A DNA stretch of 5,831 nt from Deltaproteobacteria bacterium (GTDB taxonomy: Bacteria > Desulfobacterota > Binatia > Binatales > Binataceae). How positions within the stretch are numbered: the first letter of the stretch is position 1; the number at the start of each line of letters is the position of its first letter. The notes beneath the pieces are model-generated. The model was not told the origin of the DNA. It made no database searches and worked only from the letters and a program-made list of their open reading frames with translations. The DNA lies in NCBI GenBank assembly GCA_021799555.1, contig JAJZAG010000245.1:1-5831 (forward strand). The letters are read 5' to 3'. The translations under genes and the position numbers were made by a program. Shown here in pieces: positions 1-5,308 of the stretch.

Positions 1-1
1 A

Positions 2-1036
2 TCGCGCGTGTGCGCGATGAATTGCTACTACAGCAACCTGATCGAAGGCCACGATACACATCCAATCGACATCGAGCGCGCCCTCAAGGGCGATTACAGC
101 AACGACGCCAAAAAACGCGACCTCCAGCTGGAAGCCAAGGCGCATATCGCCGTCCAAACATGGATAGACACCGGCGGCCTCAGCGGCCGCGCTGCCGCTG
201 TCGAATCCATACGCGAGATTCACCGGCGATTCTGCGAGGCGCTGCCAGAAAGCCTCATGTGGGTCGAGGATCCCGTGACCAAGGAAAGGATTAAGGTCAT
301 CGCGGGCAAGCTGCGCCATCGCGACGTGGCGGTCGGCAGACATTTTTCCATCAGCGCGCCCCCAGTGCCTCGCTTCCTCGCCCGCTTCGAGGAAGTCTAT
401 TCAAAACTCGGCAAGACAGACACCATCGTCAGCGCCGCGGCAGCGCATCACCGCCTGGTGTGGATTCATCCGTTTCTCGACGGCAACGGCCGCGTGGCGC
501 GCCTGATTTCGCACGCGACCCTGCTGGAAGCCCTTGACACGGGCGCGGTATGGTCGATTGCACGCGGCCTCGCGCGCAATGCAGATGCCTACAAGGGCCA
601 CCTCGCCGCGTGCGACCAGCCGCGGCGCAACGACCTCGACGGCAGCGGGAGCCTGAGCGAAGAAAATCTGGCGGAGTTCACGAATTTCTTCCTCAATGTC
701 TGCATCGATCAAGTTACCTTCATGGAAACACTGATGCAGCCCGACCGGTTGCGCGCGCGCATCCTGCTCTGGGCCGAAGAAGAGATTCGGCTAAATGAAC
801 TGCCGCCAAAATCCGGCGCGATCCTCGAAGCGTTGCTCTACCGCGGCGAACTTCCGCGCGGCGACGCCGCTGCTATAGTCAGCACCGGAGAGCGCCAGGC
901 CCGCCGCGTGGTCTCCGCCCTGATAGACCAGGGCGTGCTCACGTCGGACAGCTCGCGCGCACCTCTGCGCCTCGCCTTTCCAGCTGCGCTCGCCTCGCGT
1001 TGGATGCCGGGATTGTTTCCAGAAAAAACGGGATAG
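2..1036 (+). CDS. Fic family protein (AMP-transferase) with C-terminal winged helix, 5' end outside window
   Basis: Fic enzymes move AMP (sometimes another nucleotide group) onto hydroxyl side chains of target proteins. Numbering from the GTG at 8, the catalytic signature HPFLDGNGRVAR lies at residues 154-165, with the catalytic His154 and the phosphate-binding GNGR loop intact. Near the left edge, SNLIEG (residues 9-14) fits the (S/T)xxxE(G/N) inhibitory helix, so this looks like a class II Fic protein with an internal antitoxin-like helix whose Glu13 would block ATP gamma-phosphate placement. Residues about 265-330 look like a winged helix-turn-helix. The frame is open to the window edge and the inhibitory helix normally follows an N-terminal segment, so the GTG at 8 is probably not the true start and about 50 or more residues are missing. 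The target is unknown; it may act as a regulator or a toxin-like enzyme. No partner gene is visible downstream on this strand. Confidence 0.9.
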   Translation, partial: SRVCAMNCYYSNLIEGHDTHPIDIERALKGDYSNDAKKRDLQLEAKAHIAVQTWIDTGGLSGRAAAVESIREIHRRFCEALPESLMWVEDPVTKERIKVIAGKLRHRDVAVGRHFSISAPPVPRFLARFEEVYSKLGKTDTIVSAAAAHHRLVWIHPFLDGNGRVARLISHATLLEALDTGAVWSIARGLARNADAYKGHLAACDQPRRNDLDGSGSLSEENLAEFTNFFLNVCIDQVTFMETLMQPDRLRARILLWAEEEIRLNELPPKSGAILEALLYRGELPRGDAAAIVSTGERQARRVVSALIDQGVLTSDSSRAPLRLAFPAALASRWMPGLFPEKTG

Positions 1037-1529
1037 CGGAGCGCACCGTAAGCGGGGTTGACACTGATGAAATTGCGCGGCGATCGCAAGCTTCTGATGC
1101 ACGGCGCACAGGCCCAGAAGGCCGCCGATTATATCCTTGGGCGATCCTCCGAAACCCGCTAAATTTTCGGCAACGCTCGGCTCTTCGCCGAACGATGCCT
1201 TAGCCGACGAGACGACTGAGGCACGATTTGCCTAATAACCGTCGGGTCTGCGCGCTTAACTGCCTGATGACGCGGCCTGAATTTTCTCTTAAAGAATTAA
1301 TTTCCCCTTGTTGATAACTTTCAGATGCGGTAAAAGTGTGCCTCCTTGTAGGGTGTAATAACAGCCTGTTATCAACAGAACGCCGGACATGCTCGATGCC
1401 TTGCGCGTCATCAAACCGCTCTCCCCAGTCAATTTGCGCACAAGCCTGTCCCGCAAACAGGGACGCACGTGAGCGCATCATCAATTGTGATCGAACGGTG
1501 GCTCTCCCCGCTTCGGAAAGAGCCGCCGC
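1037..1529. other. 493-base gap without a convincing gene
   Basis: Open frames here on either strand have no recognisable domain. The stretch 1280-1380 is clearly more AT-rich than its surroundings and carries the inverted repeats listed separately. A weak stem-loop sits at 1174-1194 (seven pairs and one mismatch around a TCTTC loop), but no T-run follows it, so I do not call a terminator for the Fic gene. The AT-rich part could hold the promoter of the helix-turn-helix gene that starts at 1530 or 1569. Confidence 0.5.
1309..1377. repeat. Inverted-repeat cluster (possible operator, DnaA-like or recombination site)
   Basis: TGTTGATAAC at 1309-1318 is repeated in perfect inverse orientation as GTTATCAACA at 1368-1377. 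The right copy overlaps a second palindrome, ATAACAG-C-CTGTTAT at 1358-1372. The TTATCAACA core differs by one base from the consensus DnaA box TTATCCACA. The cluster lies in a locally AT-rich patch about 150-190 bases ahead of the excisionase-like gene. It could therefore be an operator for that protein, a DnaA-type site of a former replicon, or part of an attP region. The repeats are read directly from the sequence; the role is inference. Confidence 0.5.
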
Positions 1530-2042
1530 ATGCCTGGATCAAATTCAAACCGGCCGGAGATGTGGTTTATGCGGAACAACATGGGAGGCGATGGCAATGG
1601 CATCCCCCGTGTGCCGCGCAGGTCGGATGCGGCGGGACTTCATGCGGTCCCGAAGTGGGAGGAACTGCTGGCGAACCCCGGCAGGGCGTGGGTGGTCGAC
1701 GTGCGCACGGCGCGAATGGTCGCGTTCAAGGCACTGGGCGTATTTGCGGCATCGGTGTACTGCTTGATTCAAGCGGCGGTCCCAACCGAGCCCGACAGCG
1801 GCCAGAATGAGCCGCCGGCGTGGCCCAACAGTCCGACGAGCGGTTCGAGATTGCCCGGCCTCGACGACATCGCGTCCATCGAGGAAGTCGCCGGAGTCAT
1901 CGGCAAGCCGCGACGCTGGATCATTCGCAACGCGGCAAGCCTGCCGTTCGTGATACGCGTATCGCGCAAGCACTTCGTTTGCTCCAAGTGCTCGCTCGCG
2001 CGATGGCTCGCGAGTCGGCCACGATCGCTCAGGCGACAGTGA
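1530..2042 (+). CDS. Excisionase/MerR-like helix-turn-helix protein with a hydrophobic middle segment
   Basis: The last third (residues about 112-166) begins SIEEVAGVIGKPRRWIIR and ends FVCSKCSLARWLASRP. This follows the pattern of small helix-turn-helix excisionase-type proteins: a recognition helix, then a short wing, then a final RWL helix. Residues about 64-84 (FKALGVFAASVYCLIQAAV) are hydrophobic enough for a weak membrane segment, which is unusual for an excisionase; a Pro-rich linker (residues 85-108) follows. The start is uncertain. ATG 1530 has GGAAAGAG 5' of it; ATG 1569, preceded by GGAG nine bases upstream, would give 157 residues. Third-position GC is high from about 1590 onward, supporting this frame. 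The gene precedes an integrase on the same strand, so a recombination directionality factor or integrase regulator is the best guess. A CxxC (CSKC) lies in the wing region. Confidence 0.65.
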   Translation: MPGSNSNRPEMWFMRNNMGGDGNGIPRVPRRSDAAGLHAVPKWEELLANPGRAWVVDVRTARMVAFKALGVFAASVYCLIQAAVPTEPDSGQNEPPAWPNSPTSGSRLPGLDDIASIEEVAGVIGKPRRWIIRNAASLPFVIRVSRKHFVCSKCSLARWLASRPRSLRRQ

Positions 2043-2051
2043 CGGACCGAG

Positions 2052-2138
2052 GCGGTGTCGGCGGTACCGCCCGATAACAATGTTGCGGTGCGGTACGGCG
2101 CGCTGCCCGCGGCAATTCCCGTTTGGGGAAATTGCGCC
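2052..2138. repeat. Palindrome, GCGGT repeats and stem-loop upstream of integrase
   Basis: The gap ahead of the integrase contains GCGGT four times (2052, 2061, 2085, 2090), twice extended to GCGGTAC. It also contains a perfect 12-base palindrome GGCGGTACCGCC at 2060-2071. A stem-loop follows, formed by GCAATT at 2112-2117 with AATTGC at 2130-2135 and an inner CCC/GGG pairing around GTTT. No T-run follows, so it is not a standard terminator. Such repeats next to an integrase are compatible with arm-type binding sites or an operator controlling it, but that is inference. Confidence 0.4.
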
Positions 2139-2216
2139 AACGAGGGAGTTGATCCGTCCAGCGATTCGTCAGTAGCCTGATCGCAGGATGCAACGGAATT
2201 CAGGCGATGCGGCGCG

Positions 2217-3359
2217 ATGAAACAGACGCGCGGATTGGGCTTCGTATATCAGCCCGTTTACCTCGATAAGCGCACAGGCAAGCGAAAGACCGCCGCGACC
2301 TGGTGGGTTCAATACTCCGTCCGCGGCAAGAGATATCGCGAGTCATCCGGTTCTGCGAATCGGAACACAGCGATCAAGCTCTTGAAGGATCGACTCGGAG
2401 CAGCAGCACAAGGGAAACCAGTCGGACCAAATGTTGACCGAACCAGGTTCGAAGATCTGGCGCGAATGCTCGTCGAAGATTATCGCGCCAACGGCCGCCG
2501 CAGCCTCGAGCGCATCGAAGGAGCGCTAAAACATCTCCGGGAATTCTTCGGGGACGATTTCGCGCTCGACATAACAACCGATCGGATCACGAGTTACATC
2601 AGATGGCGCCAGGACGAGGACGCCGCCGCTGCGACGATCAACCGCGAGCTGGCCGCGCTCAGACGCGCGTTCCGACTGGCCGCGCGAGCCGGGAAGGTAG
2701 CGCTGCGCCCCGAAATCTTCATGCTTCGGGAAAACAATCGCCGCAAGGGATTCTTCGAGCCGGACCAATATGCCGCTTTGCTACAGCACCTTCCTGATTA
2801 CCTGAAGCCGGTGATTCAAACCGCGTACATCACCGGATGGCGGATTCAATCGGAAATCCTGACCCGCCAGAAGCATCATGTAGACCTCGACGCGGACTGG
2901 CTGCGGCTGGAGCCGGGCGAGGGCAAGAGCGGTGAGGGTCGTAATTTTCCCCTGATTCCGGGGTTGCGCGAAGTACTCGAACGACAAATCGAACAGACCC
3001 GAGCGCTCGAGCGGGAAACTGGTCAGATCATCCCGTGGCTGTTTCACAAGAACGGCAAGGTGATCGGCAGCTTCCGGAAGGCATGGTCGACGGCGTGCAA
3101 AAGAGCCGGATTGGCCGGCCGCATTCCGCACGATTTCCGCCGCACAGCCGTCCGCAATCTGGAACGTGCCGGCGTGCCACGTTCAGCCGCGATGGCGATG
3201 GTGGGTCATCGAACGGAATCAATTTATCGGCGCTACGCGATCGCCGACGAGGGAATGCTCAAAGAGGGCGCTCTTAAACTGGCCGCTTTGCATCTGGCCG
3301 AGGAGAAGCGTGTGCTCACCGCCGTGAAGGAAAACGCGCGACCAATCCACCAACGATGA
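2217..3359 (+). CDS. Tyrosine-type site-specific recombinase / integrase
   Basis: This enzyme of integrative elements cuts and rejoins DNA at attachment sites through a 3'-phosphotyrosine intermediate. All catalytic positions are visible: Arg209 in TGWRIQSEIL, Lys237 in the beta-hairpin EGKSGEGR, His305 and Arg308 in HDFRRTA, His331 in VGHRTES, and nucleophile Tyr340 in YRRYAI, nine residues after His331. Residues about 1-60 form an N-terminal DNA-binding part with TWWVQYSVRGKRYRESS, about 74-165 the SAM-like core-binding domain, and about 175-350 the catalytic domain. At 380 residues it is a normal length for the family and appears intact. ATG 2217 is the only good start in frame; no strong ribosome-binding site precedes it. 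The excisionase-like gene lies 174 bases upstream and a partial tRNA-Leu lies about 30 bases past its stop, both typical of an integration module. The N-terminal style resembles integrases I associate with Acidobacteria. Confidence 0.95.
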   Translation: MKQTRGLGFVYQPVYLDKRTGKRKTAATWWVQYSVRGKRYRESSGSANRNTAIKLLKDRLGAAAQGKPVGPNVDRTRFEDLARMLVEDYRANGRRSLERIEGALKHLREFFGDDFALDITTDRITSYIRWRQDEDAAAATINRELAALRRAFRLAARAGKVALRPEIFMLRENNRRKGFFEPDQYAALLQHLPDYLKPVIQTAYITGWRIQSEILTRQKHHVDLDADWLRLEPGEGKSGEGRNFPLIPGLREVLERQIEQTRALERETGQIIPWLFHKNGKVIGSFRKAWSTACKRAGLAGRIPHDFRRTAVRNLERAGVPRSAAMAMVGHRTESIYRRYAIADEGMLKEGALKLAALHLAEEKRVLTAVKENARPIHQR

Positions 3360-3385
3360 GCGAATGCGAGCGAAAAGTCGTGAAC

Positions 3386-3430
3386 ACAGGTTTTTGAGAT
3401 CCTCTGCGTCTGCCGTTTCGCCACCTCCGC
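3386..3430 (-). tRNA. tRNA-Leu 5' half (broken at the anticodon loop), candidate att scar
   Basis: Read on the minus strand from 3430, the sequence gives an acceptor strand GCGGAGG, then TG, then a D-arm GCG-AAACGGCAGA-CGC, position 26 A, and GAGGA as the 5' anticodon stem. These are the hallmarks of a bacterial tRNA-Leu. The loop contains CTCAAAA (anticodon CAA), but an extra T precedes it and the 3' stem reads ACCTGTG instead of a TCCTC-like complement. No variable arm, T-arm (GTTCGA) or acceptor complement CCTCCGC follows; the sequence instead runs into the 3' end of the integrase. It is therefore a non-functional 5' half. Tyrosine recombinases often cross over in tRNA genes, and the break at the anticodon loop 30 bases from the integrase end makes an attachment-site remnant the best explanation. 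Confidence 0.7.
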
Positions 3431-3874
3431 ATCGTGAGAAATCCTGCAAGTTAAGGCATTTTAACCTGACAGCTCGCACAGCTCGAAACCCTCTTGCACG
3501 ATCATACTCACGCAATCTGAACGCCGGTGGCCGGTTTTCAATCGCTGATCGGCCTAGCGCCATTTCGGGCGTGGCCCGTCCGAGGCGATACAAACTGATA
3601 AAATAATCGCAAAGGCCAGTCGTCTACATTGAAAGGCCCAAGCCCGCATCGTCCCTCTGATGTGTTCGACCTATCTGAGTCGCACCGGGAAAAGAGAACA
3701 ATGTACGCATCGAATGACGGCTGAATACACCAGCGTTGGATTTCGCATCCAATCCGATTCTTTTGGAATCACAACAAGGTGCAAAGGCGCCGTCAGGATG
3801 GCGTGCATAGCTGACCTGCCCCTGAGGGTCCCCCAATTCTTCGTCCAGTCGGAGAGTGAAAAATCCGGGTTCAT
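3431..3874. other. 444-base stretch without a recognisable gene
   Basis: No frame on either strand shows a domain or a consistent coding composition. On the minus strand the methyltransferase homology ends at about 3875, after the residues RRTYRRP. None of the three following frames contains the catalytic motif expected next. The stretch separates that truncated end from the tRNA-Leu half. It is probably the scar of a deletion or old element junction, but I cannot place the breakpoint exactly. Confidence 0.5.
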
Positions 3875-4650
3875 GGGCCGACGGTACGTCCGCCGTAGTT
3901 TCGCTAGCATCCGGAGACGAACGTCCCTCTCCTCATACAAACTCGCGAACATCTTTCTCGGAAACAACTTGTCACGAAGATATGGGACTAGATGACTACT
4001 CGGATAGAACAGGAATCCAAGACGCTGATGATGAAGAATTCCGAGCAAGCACGCCAATAAAAATGATCCTGCGTTTCCACCAGTTCGTCCCGTAGAGCAA
4101 GCGCGCTGCGCAATGTTTCGCGATGGAAAAAGCGGCGAACCCAAGGCGGTACGCGCCGGAGATCCTGGTCGGCAACGCGGCGTTCGTCTTTTTTCCACCG
4201 CTGTTCAAAGCGTCGTATGGCGGCGTCACAGCTCGTCGGTGCCGAGAACTTTGCGCGCATCAACACCACACCTTACGGATTCGTATCAGCAGCTATTGCT
4301 GCGCGACCGAGTAAACTAGTGTGGCGTCCCGCAAATATCTTTTGGTCGTTGGGTCATTTTGGCCGCGTCAATACTTAGGAAAATCGTTATGTCTCGTAAA
4401 GTTATTTGCGGGACATGACACTAGCTTCGAAGGGAATAATTCCTGAACCGGCAAACGGATCGACAAGAATATCGCCTGGACGGGTGAATCGCCGAATTAA
4501 CGCGCGCGCAATAGACGTCTTCATGCGACCGATGTACGGTGCCAATTGCTCAAACGTGCAGTCCTCGCCGGTTGTACAGCGGGGTGCCCATAGCGAAAGT
4601 CTTGGCCGTGCGTAGGCGACAGAAGCCACGGAAATCAGTCGCTTCCCCAA
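3875..4650 (-). pseudogene. DNA methyltransferase pseudogene (N4/N6-type), interrupted by a miniature transposon
   Basis: The reading frame enters from 4650 (TTG; it is open back to 4710). It has YIGRMKTSIARALIRRF, followed by the AdoMet-binding motif I VDPFAGSGIIPFEA at about 4425-4465. Beyond the inserted element the same frame resumes with LLGRAAIAADTNP, a stop TAA (4273-4275) where an aromatic residue is expected, then GVVLMRAKFSAP. It runs on to ETQDHF. There a one-base loss in an A5 run (plus strand 4059-4063) shifts the frame, and the homology continues as LLACLLGILHHQR, PSSHLVPYLRDKLFPR and LRRTYRRP before fading at 3875. Order and motifs fit AdoMet-dependent DNA methyltransferases of the N6_N4_Mtase type, in which an SPPY-like catalytic motif would follow; it is not present in any frame. 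Insertion, nonsense codon, frameshift and truncation together mean no active enzyme. The family is recognised from memory of similar proteins, not from a search. Confidence 0.8.
4317..4423. mobile_element. MITE-like element, 103 bp, imperfect terminal inverted repeats, TA target duplication
   Basis: The two ends are inverted copies. The left end reads GTGTGGCGTCCCGCAAATA (4319-4337). The right end, on the other strand, reads GTGTCATGTCCCGCAAATA (4421-4403). That is 16 of 19 identical, with 12 consecutive matches, and the similarity continues inward through CTTT. Both ends abut TA (4317-4318 and 4422-4423). The element is far too short to encode a transposase. The TA duplication and GTGT ends point to non-autonomous mobilisation by an IS630/Tc1-mariner-type transposase; this is inferred from the target site only. 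The element plus one TA is 105 bases, a multiple of three, so the host frame is unchanged across it and it is the stop codon TAA at 4402-4404 inside the repeat that ends translation. Confidence 0.8.
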
Positions 4651-5072
4651 GCCAGGCGATACCCTAATTGTGTCAGTTTTGCCTCGAACTCTTCCAATTC
4701 GCGATTTCGTTTAGGGCGTGACCCATCTGGAGCCAAAAGGCCCACGCTTGCAGCTGCCTCGCGGCCTCGCTCCGGGGATTGGGCCAAGCCCCGAAGGACC
4801 TCGACCTCCTGACGAGTGAGGGTTACGCCTGAGTGCTGGTAACCGCAAAAAGCTTCCCAAGCTACAGGGCACCATTTGCTGACGATCTCTTCTCCGATCA
4901 CGACCGCATAAGCACGGATTTCCTCTTGGGCGCGCGTGTCCATCCGCAGCTCAAGGAAGTGCAGCAGATTGTGCAAGTCTATTTTCCAATAGGCTTCTGT
5001 GTAGGTGGAGAGCGGGAGGTCTTTGCGAGCCTGTTCACGGGCGACACCCTTCGAAAGGGCGATTATCCGGCT
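4635..5072 (-). pseudogene. thyX: Flavin-dependent thymidylate synthase ThyX, C-terminal remnant
   Basis: ThyX makes dTMP from dUMP using FAD and methylenetetrahydrofolate. The 145-codon open stretch begins right after TAG (5073-5075). It contains GVAREQARKDLPLSTYTEAY, then YWKIDLHNLLHFLELRMD, AQEEIRAYA and WEAF. These are the dUMP-binding half of ThyX, including the Arg of the EQAR segment and the Arg of LRMD. The upstream half, with the RHR-type ThyX motif and the active-site region, is absent in all three frames up to the next gene. No start with a ribosome-binding site lies ahead of the conserved block. A full ThyX is usually well over 200 residues, so this is a 5'-truncated remnant. Its stop lies 14 bases inside the open frame of the methyltransferase pseudogene. 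A short product from an internal codon is possible but would not be catalytic. Confidence 0.82.
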
Positions 5073-5141
5073 CTAGACTATCAAGCGCGGCGCTGCTACG
5101 CTTTCCGCGTCGGGCCGGAGTCTCACCGTGGCTCAGCTACA

Positions 5142-5306
5142 TTAGCCCTGCTGGTGGGCCTGCTGCTCTGCTTGAGCGGCTTCCTTGCGTTTGCGCCGTC
5201 GGTAGGACCGCTGCTTCTGCGCCCGGTAATGAGGGTGCGTCTTCTCATGATACTCGCCACACGGCCGGCAGAAGAAGAACAGAATCGGCTGACCGTACTT
5301 AGCCAT
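5142..5306 (-). CDS. Small basic CxxC protein, 54 aa, function unknown
   Basis: I do not recognise this protein. Its start ATG (5304-5306) lies 2 bases after the stop of the coiled-coil gene and has a GAGGT ribosome-binding site about 8 bases ahead, embedded in that gene's last codons, so the two are probably translationally coupled. The product begins MAKYGQPILFFFCRPCGEYH. Cys13, Cys16, His20, His24 and His26 (CxxC-x3-H-x3-H-x-H) could form one zinc site. A strongly basic stretch (residues about 28-42, with RRRKRK) and a Gln/Ala-rich tail follow, suggesting nucleic-acid contact. Longer in-frame starts up to 5522 overlap the upstream gene in another frame and have no such ribosome-binding site, so I prefer the short form. 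Confidence 0.6.
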   Translation of the reverse strand: MAKYGQPILFFFCRPCGEYHEKTHPHYRAQKQRSYRRRKRKEAAQAEQQAHQQG

Positions 5307-5308
5307 CG

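Noticed and set aside
1174..1194. Stem-loop as terminator of the Fic gene
   Set aside because: The stem has a mismatch and no T-run follows; it also lies about 140 bases past the stop.
1200..1484. Minus-strand 94-codon frame
   Set aside because: It covers the inverted-repeat cluster, has no ribosome-binding site or domain, and its codon use is not consistent with neighbours.
1469..1810. Plus-strand frame from GTG 1469 overlapping the HTH gene
   Set aside because: From about 1590 the high third-position GC favours the 1530-2042 frame, and only that one gives a recognisable HTH.
3360..3430. Group I intron inserted in the tRNA-Leu anticodon loop
   Set aside because: Such introns are known in tRNA-Leu, but here the downstream sequence runs directly into the integrase gene in antisense and no 3' tRNA half is seen.
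3219..3593. Minus-strand 124-codon open frame
   Set aside because: It overlaps the end of the integrase and the tRNA-Leu half and shows no domain; it is an antisense shadow.
3624..3870. Minus-strand frame following the methyltransferase fragment (GDPQGQVSYARH region)
   Set aside because: It is open but lacks any methyltransferase motif and any known domain, so I did not count it as a continuation.
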